This document shows, piece by piece, positions 6,239 to 12,220 of a stretch of 12,220 nt of DNA. A program made the translations under genes and the position numbers. This stretch comes from an uncultured Gemmatimonadota bacterium. Its GTDB lineage: Bacteria; Gemmatimonadota; Gemmatimonadetes; Gemmatimonadales; GWC2-71-9. Location of the stretch: contig CAMPKP010000108.1 of the NCBI GenBank assembly GCA_946887295.1, forward strand, positions 1 to 12,220, in the 5' to 3' direction. A model generated the notes under the pieces. The model was not told the origin of the DNA. It searched no databases and saw nothing but the letters and a program-made list of their open reading frames with translations. How positions within the stretch are numbered: position 1 is the first letter of the stretch; each line of letters starts with the position of its first letter.

Positions 6239-8041
6239 TCAGCGCAGCCCCAGCCGCCGTCGCGCGAGCCATTCGACCGAGAGCGCGGCCACGCAGATTC
6301 CGAAGAGCCAGAGCCAATCTCGCGCGGCGGTGCGACCTTCCGGTACAGGGACTCGCGCCGTCCGGCTCGTCAGCGTGACCGGCGCCGGGACCAGCTCGTC
6401 CGAATACTCCTCCACGGCAACCGTCCCGCCCCCACCCCCGGCGAACCGATACCGGTACTCGCCGGGGGGCAGCAGAACCGTCGCTCTCCCCGCTCCGTCG
6501 AAGCGCAGCGTGTCGGAGCGCGGGCCGTCCGGCCCCATCCAGGCCACCGGCGACGCCACCGCCGGCCCCCCGCCGGTCCACTCGAACACCAGCGGGCGGC
6601 CCTGCTGTACCACCGGCCTGACGGGCGCCGCGATACCTCGAGCCGAGTCGGCGCCGCCCAGAAGCCAGCTCGCGGTCGATGCGACCCAGGTTCGGTAGCT
6701 CTGTTCGCTCGAGCCGCCTCGGAACGCCCAGCGCCAGAGGCCGTCGGCCGCGACGGTGACCGACCGCACCCGGCCCTGCTGGCGCCCGGCGACGGCGGGC
6801 CGGGCGGCGCCCCGCCGGCCGAGCTGCGCCGTGAGACCGATCCAGTCGGACGGTCCGGTCTCCAGAGGGGTCACCTGGGTCGCGGGAGGAAAGGAGTCCA
6901 CCGGTTGACCCAGAAAGGCGCCGGCGATCGGCGATACCTCGACCCCGGAGAGGTACCAGTCACCCGGAATTGGCGGGGGCCCCGTCTCGCCGCTGGGCCA
7001 GCGCCAGATCCCCCGCGCGCTGGAGCCTTGCGCGACGGAGCCGGGATCGCCCTTCAGGATGAGCAGGTCCGCGCCGCGCGCCGCCTGCCGGACCCGCTCG
7101 GCACCCACTGCCGACAGGTCGCTCATCGAGCGCCAGCGATCCCCTTCGATCCGGACGTACCCGCGAACCGGCAGCTGCGCCACGTCCCGCAGCGTGTGAT
7201 AAAGGAATCGGCTGTCCCAGTCGGCGGGAGCCGCCAGGAGCACGACGCCGGGCGTCGGCGCGACGGTCACCAGATGGAGCCGGGTATCGGTCCGAGGCTC
7301 CTCGTCGCCGGTGCCCGCGAGGCGGATCCGCAGCACGTGATCGCCCGGACCGATGGCCGCCGAGGGCACGGCGAGGCGGGCCTTCGCGTCGGCGCCGTCC
7401 CCCAGGTCCAGGCGCCGCCGGGCCACCGTCCGCTGGCCCGAGAGCACCTCCACCGAGAGACTCTCCGCCCTGGCGCCGGCGATCGCCCGAGCCTCGACAT
7501 CGAGCGTGACCGAGTCGCCGGCGGTGACCCTCGATGGCCCGGTGACGCCGACCAGGGCCATGTCCGGGCGCGGCTTCCGGGGGAGGACCTTCACCGTGGC
7601 GCGGCCGAGCAGCTCGGCCGGAATGTCGGCGGCATCCTGGATCTCGCCGTCGGTCACCACTACCAGCGGACGGCTCGATGCGGCGGCCGCGGTGAGCGCC
7701 GGCTTGAGGATCGAGCGCCCCAGCGTGGGGGAGGTATCGGCGGTGGCGACGCCATCGCCGAACGTCCGCACCTCACCGGCACGCAGAGCGGAATCCCTCG
7801 CCTCCGCCCAGCGGCCTCCGGCGGCATCCATGCTGAGTGAGCCGTCGAGGAGGACGATGGGCCGCTCGGGGCGCCCGGCGACCGGGCAACCGACGTTGAG
7901 AAGGAGAAGCCCGAGTGCCGACCATGCGATCGCGCGGGAGACCAGCGGCACCCATGCTCTCGGCCCCATGCGCTCGAGGCCCAGGTAGGTGAACGCGGCC
8001 AGCCCGGTCGCGAGCAGGACGACGATACCGGCGGCGAGCAT
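6239..8041 (-). CDS. Membrane-anchored von Willebrand A-domain protein, function unknown
   Basis: This is a 600-aa protein with two N-terminal membrane helices (about 2-21 and 33-51), a large middle part and a C-terminal helix (576-592) followed by a basic tail (RRRLGLR). After helix 2 a compact vWA-like domain shows a metal-site motif D66-G-S68-L-S70-M, a candidate Thr106 and VVVTDGE (127-133), so the metal site looks complete. DxSxS and TDG are only about 65 residues apart, shorter than in most vWA domains. Residues about 165-260 resemble an Ig-like (CARDB-type) domain. About 265-335 could be an amidotransferase-like alpha/beta fold, as in other large bacterial vWA membrane proteins; I see no catalytic Cys. 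A second Ig-like part (PGEYRYRF, 526-533) precedes the last helix. It starts by a 1-base overlap with hisA and runs into ftsY. Role unknown; Bat-like or envelope scaffold functions are guesses. Confidence 0.8.
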   Translation of the reverse strand: MLAAGIVVLLATGLAAFTYLGLERMGPRAWVPLVSRAIAWSALGLLLLNVGCPVAGRPERPIVLLDGSLSMDAAGGRWAEARDSALRAGEVRTFGDGVATADTSPTLGRSILKPALTAAAASSRPLVVVTDGEIQDAADIPAELLGRATVKVLPRKPRPDMALVGVTGPSRVTAGDSVTLDVEARAIAGARAESLSVEVLSGQRTVARRRLDLGDGADAKARLAVPSAAIGPGDHVLRIRLAGTGDEEPRTDTRLHLVTVAPTPGVVLLAAPADWDSRFLYHTLRDVAQLPVRGYVRIEGDRWRSMSDLSAVGAERVRQAARGADLLILKGDPGSVAQGSSARGIWRWPSGETGPPPIPGDWYLSGVEVSPIAGAFLGQPVDSFPPATQVTPLETGPSDWIGLTAQLGRRGAARPAVAGRQQGRVRSVTVAADGLWRWAFRGGSSEQSYRTWVASTASWLLGGADSARGIAAPVRPVVQQGRPLVFEWTGGGPAVASPVAWMGPDGPRSDTLRFDGAGRATVLLPPGEYRYRFAGGGGGTVAVEEYSDELVPAPVTLTSRTARVPVPEGRTAARDWLWLFGICVAALSVEWLARRRLGLR

Positions 8042-8043
8042 CA
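8039..8043 (-). other. TGATG stop/start overlap between hisA and the vWA gene
   Basis: The hisA TGA (8041-8043) and the vWA ATG (8039-8041) share one base. The nine bases GGACTGATG here are identical to those at the ftsZ/M23 junction. Termination-reinitiation coupling is likely. Confidence 0.8.
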
Positions 8044-8775
8044 GTCCGAGCCGGGCGGGGAGCCGACCGCCTCGAGCGCCTGCGGAAGGTCGAACCGGCC
8101 CTCGTAGAGCGCGCGCCCGACGATCGCCCCGGCGAGCCCGGCGGCCGCAATCCGCCGAAGGTCGTCGAGCGACGAGACGCCGCCGCTGGCCACGACCCGG
8201 GCGCCCCCACGCTGAAGCGCGATGGCGCCCTCCACGTCTGGCCCCTCGAGCATCCCGTCCCGGGCGACGTCCGTGTAGACGAGGGCCGCGATGCCGCTCG
8301 TCAGCGCGCGGGCCGCCAGATCGGCAGCGGTGAGCGTGGACGTCTCGGTCCAGCCGCGCAGGGCTACGCGGCCGTCACGCACGTCCACCCCCACTGCCAG
8401 CCGCCCGGCGGGCACGTTCCCCGCGAGAGCGGGCAGGAACGCGGGATCGATCGCGGCCGCCGTGCCGATCACCACGCGATGCGCGCCGAGCGCGACCGCC
8501 TGCCGCACCCGCTCGAGCGAGCGAAACCCGCCGCCGACCTGGATCCGCACCCGGTCGCCGACCCGTTCGAGGATGCGGCGCACGGACTCCTCGTTGTCGC
8601 CCGAGCCGAAGGCGCGGTCGAGATCGACGACGTGGAGCCAGCGCGCCCCCTGGTCGGCGAACCCCTCGGCCACCGAGGCCGGGTCGGTGCCATAAACGGT
8701 TTGCCGCGTCGCCTCGCCCTGGCTCAGGCGAACGACGCGGCCGCTTCGGATGTCGATGGCAGGAAAGAGATCCAC
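8041..8775 (-). CDS. hisA: Phosphoribosylformimino-5-aminoimidazole carboxamide ribotide isomerase HisA
   Basis: HisA opens the ribose ring of ProFAR to give PRFAR, an Amadori rearrangement in histidine synthesis. The protein is a (beta/alpha)8 barrel of 244 aa from GTG 8775. That start gives MDLFPAIDIRSGRVVRL, the expected N-terminus, and puts the catalytic Asp at residue 8. The second catalytic Asp is in GVDVRDG (D131), and the family Thr is in YTDVARDG (T168). Phosphate-binding loops are QVGGGFRS (79-86), ASGGVSS and IVGRALYEG. An ATG at 8898 gives 285 aa, but it overlaps the upstream peptidase by 113 bases and adds non-homologous, proline-rich sequence. The gene begins 10 bases after the M23 stop with no strong ribosome site, so coupling is likely. 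No other his gene is in view. Dual HisA/TrpF (PriA) activity cannot be excluded by eye. Confidence 0.93.
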   Translation of the reverse strand: MDLFPAIDIRSGRVVRLSQGEATRQTVYGTDPASVAEGFADQGARWLHVVDLDRAFGSGDNEESVRRILERVGDRVRIQVGGGFRSLERVRQAVALGAHRVVIGTAAAIDPAFLPALAGNVPAGRLAVGVDVRDGRVALRGWTETSTLTAADLAARALTSGIAALVYTDVARDGMLEGPDVEGAIALQRGGARVVASGGVSSLDDLRRIAAAGLAGAIVGRALYEGRFDLPQALEAVGSPPGSD

Positions 8776-8785
8776 TACCGGCGCA

Positions 8786-10060
8786 CTATGGGAGCCACCG
8801 ATCGTGGGCGGTGGGAACAGCGGCGTGGGCGATCGCATCCGCAGGGGACGCGTCGAGCATCTCCCGCAGTCGGTCCCGCTCCCGCTCGAACGCCTCACGG
8901 TCGCGCTCGCCGATGGGCGCGCCGTTGCCGAGCTCCACCCGGCGAGGATCCTTGGCTACCCCGCTCACCCGGAACTCGTAGTGGAGGTGGGGGCCGCTCG
9001 CCAGGCCGGTGGAGCCGACATAGCCGATCGTCTGGCCCTGCGACACCCGGACCCCGCCCCGGATCCCGCGGGCGAAGGCGCGGAGGTGGCCGTAGCGGGT
9101 CGTGATCCCGTTCCGGTGACGCAGCTCGACCAGGTTACCGTAGCCTCCCGCCCGACCGGCGCGCAGCACCACGCCGTCGCCTGCGGCCATCACGGGAGTG
9201 CCGGGCGAGGCGGCATAGTCGGTGCCCTGGTGCCGCCGGGTGATGCCCAGCACGGGATGCCGCCGGGCCCGGGCGAAGGTCGAGGAGATGCGGCGGAACT
9301 GCACCGGGGCCCTGAGGAAGGCGCGCCGGAGCGACTTGCCGTCGGTGTCGTAGAAGGTGGGCCGGCCGCCGCTCTCGAACCGGAAGGCGGTCATGCTCTT
9401 GCCCGACATCGTGAGGTCACTGGCCAGCACGCGGCCGAAGCGGATCTCGCCGTCCTCCGAGATCAGCCGCTCGAGCACCACCCGGAACCGGTCGCCGGTC
9501 TGGATATCGCGGGTGAAGTCGACCTGCCAGGCGTAGATGTCCGCGAGGTCCCAGGCGAGTCGCTGGCGCTGGCCGGCGTCGAGCTGGTCGTCGCTCACCT
9601 GGGCGTCGATGGCCTCGTACAGCGAGTTGTCGATCGCGCCCTCGATCCGGAACGGCTCGCCGCGCCAGTCGATGGACTCGACGGCGGTATCCCAGCGATC
9701 GGTGGCGCGCTGGAAGACGACCCGCTGCTCCGGGGTCGCGCGCACGGTGATACGGGTGGGAAGCGAGTCGGGCGCGGGGCGGCGAAAGGCGAACACGAGG
9801 CCCGAGCGGAGCCGGCGCGGATCGAGCGCGACGGCGGGATCGAGGCGGCCGAGGTCGAGATCGAGGATGCCCTGGCGGGCCAGCAGCTCGGAGAGCGTCT
9901 CGCCGCGCCGCAGGGTGTCGAGCACCTCGGTGGACAGGTCCGCCATCACTTCGATCGGCTCGGCGACTGCCAGATCCACCTTCTGCCACGGCCGCCGCAC
10001 TCCCAGCGCGGCGGCCGTGGCCATGACGAACAGCCCTCCGGCCAGCCGCGTCCCCCGCAT
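8786..10060 (-). CDS. M23-family peptidoglycan endopeptidase, membrane-anchored (MepM-like)
   Basis: This 424-aa protein is probably a zinc endopeptidase that cuts peptide cross-links in peptidoglycan in the periplasm. Residues 5-20 form a signal anchor or signal peptide (RLAGGLFVMATAAALG). Residues about 49-110 resemble the LysM/OapA-type region found in MepM-like proteins (LRRGETLSELLARQGI). The M23 domain (about 270-370) has H277xxxD281 in RRHQGTDYA, YGHL (H325) and HLHYE (H358, H360), so the zinc ligands and catalytic His are complete and it should be active. A charged helix follows (384-402). The ATG overlaps the ftsZ TGA by one base, and hisA starts 10 bases after the stop. The position directly after ftsZ suggests a role in septal wall splitting or growth. 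The order ftsA-ftsZ-M23 is the strongest context clue. Confidence 0.93.
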   Translation of the reverse strand: MRGTRLAGGLFVMATAAALGVRRPWQKVDLAVAEPIEVMADLSTEVLDTLRRGETLSELLARQGILDLDLGRLDPAVALDPRRLRSGLVFAFRRPAPDSLPTRITVRATPEQRVVFQRATDRWDTAVESIDWRGEPFRIEGAIDNSLYEAIDAQVSDDQLDAGQRQRLAWDLADIYAWQVDFTRDIQTGDRFRVVLERLISEDGEIRFGRVLASDLTMSGKSMTAFRFESGGRPTFYDTDGKSLRRAFLRAPVQFRRISSTFARARRHPVLGITRRHQGTDYAASPGTPVMAAGDGVVLRAGRAGGYGNLVELRHRNGITTRYGHLRAFARGIRGGVRVSQGQTIGYVGSTGLASGPHLHYEFRVSGVAKDPRRVELGNGAPIGERDREAFERERDRLREMLDASPADAIAHAAVPTAHDRWLP

Positions 10061-10062
10061 CA
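10058..10062 (-). other. TGATG stop/start overlap between ftsZ and the M23 peptidase gene
   Basis: The ftsZ TGA (10060-10062) and the peptidase ATG (10058-10060) share one base, within the same GGACTGATG seen at hisA/vWA. This predicts coupled translation and a fixed protein ratio to FtsZ. Confidence 0.8.
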
Positions 10063-11244
10063 GTCCATCTGCCTGCGAATGAAGGTGGGAATCTCCATCT
10101 CCGGGGTATCCGGCGTCCCGGCGGCCGGCGCCTGCGGAACCCGGGGCTGGGGTCGCTGGGGCGCCGGCTGCGCCGCCGGCTGCTGGATCGAGGGGCTCGA
10201 CGGCCGGCCCCGGGTGGTCGGGAAGCTGAGCACGCCCGCCGCACCCGAGGGCCGGCCGGCCGGGACCGGGTGCTCGGAGGGCATGGCGCGGTCGAAGCCG
10301 GTGGCGATCACCGTCACCCGGACCTCGCCGTGCATCGCGGGATCGTTCCCCGCCCCGAAGATGATCTCCGCCTCGTCGCCCACGGCGTCATGGATGATGT
10401 CGTTGATCTGGGTGGTCTCGCCCAGCGTGAGGTCGTCGCCGCCGATGATGTTGATCAGCACGCCGGTGGCCCCGGCGATCGAGACGTTGTCGAGCAGCGG
10501 GCTCGAGATGGCCTGCTGGGCCGCCTCGAGGGCGCGGTTGTCGCCCCTGCCGATACCCGTGCCCATGAGCGCCGCGCCGCCGTTCTGCATCACGGTCCGG
10601 ACGTCGGCGAAGTCGACGTTGATGATGCCGGTGCTGGTGATGAGGCTGGCTATGCCCTGGGTGGCGTGGAGGAGGACCTCGTCGGCCTTCTTGAGGGCGT
10701 CCTGGAAGGGGATCCCCTTGCCGACGACGGCGAGGAGCCGCTCGTTCGGCACCACGATCATGGTGTCCACGTTCTTCCGCATCTCCGAGATGCCCTGCTC
10801 CGCCTGCTTCATCCGCCGCCGCCCCTCGAAGAGGAACGGCTTGGTCACGATGCCGACGGTGAGCGCCCCCGCTTCCCTGGCCATCTGGGCCACCACCGGC
10901 GCCGCGCCCGTGCCGGTGCCGCCACCCATGCCGCAGGTGACGAACACCATGTCGGCCCCCTGAACGGCCACCGCGACCTCGTCGCGGTTCTCCTCGATCG
11001 CCTGCCGCCCGATCTCGGGTCGCGCCCCCGCACCCAGCCCACGGGTGAGCTTGCGCCCGATCTGGATCTTGACGTCCGACTTCGACAGCGCGAGCGCCTG
11101 GGCGTCGGTGTTCACCGAGATGAACTCGACACCGCCCAGCTGATCCTCGATCATCCGGTTGACGGCGTTCCCACCGCCGCCCCCGACGCCGACGACCTTC
11201 ATTCGCGCCGTCTGGACTCCGCTCTCTTCCAGCTCAAAAAGCAT
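10060..11244 (-). CDS. ftsZ: Cell division protein FtsZ
   Basis: FtsZ is the tubulin-like GTPase that forms the cytokinetic ring at midcell. The protein has 394 aa. Visible are [16 protein letters not shown] (16-31), the tubulin signature GGGTGTG (107-113), and the T7-loop NVDFADV (209-215) with the NxDxxD catalytic residues for the next subunit. The C-terminal GTPase-activating domain ends near residue 320. A Pro/Ala/Gln-rich linker (about 321-383) leads to the conserved tail [11 protein letters not shown] (384-394), which binds FtsA and other partners. Start ATG 11244 has a purine-rich GGGGG 8 bases upstream and lies 21 bases after the ftsA stop. The stop overlaps the M23 gene. Length and motifs are standard, and nothing suggests loss of activity. 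Confidence 0.98.
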   Translation of the reverse strand: MLFELEESGVQTARMKVVGVGGGGGNAVNRMIEDQLGGVEFISVNTDAQALALSKSDVKIQIGRKLTRGLGAGARPEIGRQAIEENRDEVAVAVQGADMVFVTCGMGGGTGTGAAPVVAQMAREAGALTVGIVTKPFLFEGRRRMKQAEQGISEMRKNVDTMIVVPNERLLAVVGKGIPFQDALKKADEVLLHATQGIASLITSTGIINVDFADVRTVMQNGGAALMGTGIGRGDNRALEAAQQAISSPLLDNVSIAGATGVLINIIGGDDLTLGETTQINDIIHDAVGDEAEIIFGAGNDPAMHGEVRVTVIATGFDRAMPSEHPVPAGRPSGAAGVLSFPTTRGRPSSPSIQQPAAQPAPQRPQPRVPQAPAAGTPDTPEMEIPTFIRRQMD

Positions 11245-11252
11245 AGTTGGTT

Positions 11253-11257
11253 CCCCC
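11253..11257 (-). promoter_or_regulatory. Ribosome binding site of ftsZ
   Basis: A GGGGG run on the minus strand sits 8 bases before ATG 11242-11244, in the 21-base gap after ftsA. It is a partial Shine-Dalgarno match at good spacing. Confidence 0.5.
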
Positions 11258-11265
11258 GGCCCTGC

Positions 11266-12220
11266 TCAGAAGAAGTCCTGGAGCCACCGCTTCACCGGAG
11301 CGAGCACTTTCTCCACTGCCGGTGACTTGCGGGTGCCTGTGCCGAAACCGCCGCTCATCGCGACCTGCCTGGCGCCGTAAAGGACCAGTCCTGCGGGCAC
11401 TGCCATTCGTGGAGATTCGACGCTGTCCGCCAACCCGCGCAGGCTCTGGCCCGGGACACCGGTGCGAGCCGGCATCGCGAACACTTCGCGCGCCAGCTCC
11501 ACGATTCCGGGCGTCAGGGCCCCACCACCAGTGAGCACGACTCCAGCGGGTAGACGCTGATGATAGCCTGCGCGCGTCACTTCATCCAGCGCGTATTCCA
11601 GGACTTCCTGGAGCCGCATGTGCATGATGTGCGCCAGGACCCGGCGCTGCGCGTTCCTGGCGCCTTGGCCCGGGGTGCTGGGAAGGTCGATCACGTCGCT
11701 CTCCGGCACCAGCGGCTCGAAGCCCGCTCCGTGACGCTCCTTCAGCCGCTCGGCGTCGAGCTGCGTCACCTGCAGCCCGTGGACGATGTCCGCCGTGACG
11801 TGCCCGCCGGCGCAGAGCAGCGAGCCGGTGTGGCGAATCTTGCCGTTGTGAAAGATGGAGACGTTGGTGGAGCCGCCGCCCAGCTCGACGATGGCGCAGC
11901 CGAGCTCGATCTCGTCGGGCGTGAGCACCGCGAGCGACGCCGCCAGCGGCTCCAGCACGAACTCGGCCACGTGATAGCCGGCCCGCTCCACGCACTTGCG
12001 CAAATTCTGCAGGACGCTGGAGAGGACGGTGACCAGGTAGACCTCCGCCTCGAGCCGCGAGCCGGTCATGCCGATGGGCTCGTTGATGCCGCCCTGCTGG
12101 TCGATCAGGTAGTCCTGGGGGATGGCGTGCAGGAGCTCGTGGTCGCGGCCGAAGCTGATGTTGCTGGCCATGTCGTTGACCCGGGCCACGTCGCTGGTGC
12201 GGATCTCGTCGCCGGTGACG
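11266..12220 (-). CDS. ftsA: Cell division protein FtsA, C-terminal part (5' end outside window)
   Basis: FtsA is the actin-like ATPase that tethers FtsZ to the membrane. The 317 codons in view are open to the window edge; a GTG at 12189 is internal, since the frame continues with family-like sequence (VTGDEIRTSDVARVNDM). Visible are the end of the 1C domain (HAIPQDYLID, then GMTGSRLEAEVYLVT), the phosphate-2 motif VELGGGSTNVSIF (about 11860-11890), and the adenosine motif VVLTGGGALTPG. The amphipathic membrane-targeting tail VEKVLAPVKRWLQDFF ends the protein. The usual phosphate-2 pattern is D-x-G-G-G-T; here the first Asp is Glu (codon 11884-11886) and a later Asp is Asn (codon 11863-11865). 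ATP binding may still occur, but hydrolysis could be altered. ftsZ follows 21 bases later. Identification is firm. Confidence 0.96.
   Translation of the reverse strand, partial: VTGDEIRTSDVARVNDMASNISFGRDHELLHAIPQDYLIDQQGGINEPIGMTGSRLEAEVYLVTVLSSVLQNLRKCVERAGYHVAEFVLEPLAASLAVLTPDEIELGCAIVELGGGSTNVSIFHNGKIRHTGSLLCAGGHVTADIVHGLQVTQLDAERLKERHGAGFEPLVPESDVIDLPSTPGQGARNAQRRVLAHIMHMRLQEVLEYALDEVTRAGYHQRLPAGVVLTGGGALTPGIVELAREVFAMPARTGVPGQSLRGLADSVESPRMAVPAGLVLYGARQVAMSGGFGTGTRKSPAVEKVLAPVKRWLQDFF

Noticed and set aside
5795..7840. Open frame of 681 codons on the plus strand opposite ftsY and the vWA gene
   Set aside because: It spans two real minus-strand genes and their junction, with low-complexity Arg/Pro/Gly-rich sequence. 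There is no motif, signal or ribosome site.
8776..8898. N-terminal extension of HisA to ATG 8898
   Set aside because: It has no similarity to HisA and overlaps the end of the M23 gene. The family length and catalytic Asp position fit GTG 8775.
8750..10963. Open frame of 737 codons on the plus strand opposite hisA, M23 and ftsZ
   Set aside because: It is antisense to three clear genes. Length alone is weak evidence at this GC content, and the product has no domain I can recognise.

Overview
The window is a gene-dense, high-GC bacterial chromosome segment (GC clearly above 60% by eye). It carries housekeeping genes with no stretch over 300 bases lacking a gene. I see no rRNA, tRNA, CRISPR array, insertion sequence or phage gene. 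The gene set (FtsA/FtsZ, an envelope M23 endopeptidase, a signal-peptide beta-propeller) points to a Gram-negative-type bacterium. Gene content and style fit Gemmatimonadota, but that assignment is inference; no marker gene here proves it.

Layout: (1) 1-273, plus strand, the 3' part of mazG (NTP pyrophosphohydrolase). (2) 283-1578, minus strand, asnS (asparaginyl-tRNA synthetase), convergent with mazG; a perfect 13-bp tandem duplication lies across the two stop codons. (3) 1605-3127, plus strand, a two-gene unit: an exported PQQ-type beta-propeller followed by a small two-helix membrane protein, coupled through a GTGA overlap. Its start is divergent from asnS with only 26 bases between start codons, and a good sigma-70-like promoter for asnS lies inside the propeller's signal-peptide region. 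(4) 3140-12220, minus strand, a compact seven-gene run transcribed in the order ftsA (5' end outside the window), ftsZ, M23 peptidase, hisA, a vWA-domain membrane protein, ftsY and recG. Junctions are 1-base overlaps or gaps of up to 44 bases, so it probably forms one long operon running out of the division (dcw) cluster.

How the genes work together: FtsA tethers FtsZ filaments to the membrane. The M23 peptidase is positioned to cut peptidoglycan during growth or septation. FtsY receives ribosomes making membrane proteins. RecG remodels stalled replication forks. HisA (histidine pathway) is a metabolic gene away from any other his gene in view. The vWA membrane protein has no assigned role and is the main unknown. 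The plus-strand propeller/membrane pair is a second small unknown, probably acting in the envelope.

I found no convincing new defence or mobile system. The most useful leads are the vWA protein in the division/SRP operon, the coupled propeller/membrane pair, the embedded asnS promoter, the identical 9-base restart junctions, and an Asp-to-Glu change in the FtsA nucleotide-binding motif. Large ORFs on the opposite strand of recG, ftsY/vWA and M23/ftsZ are high-GC shadows.
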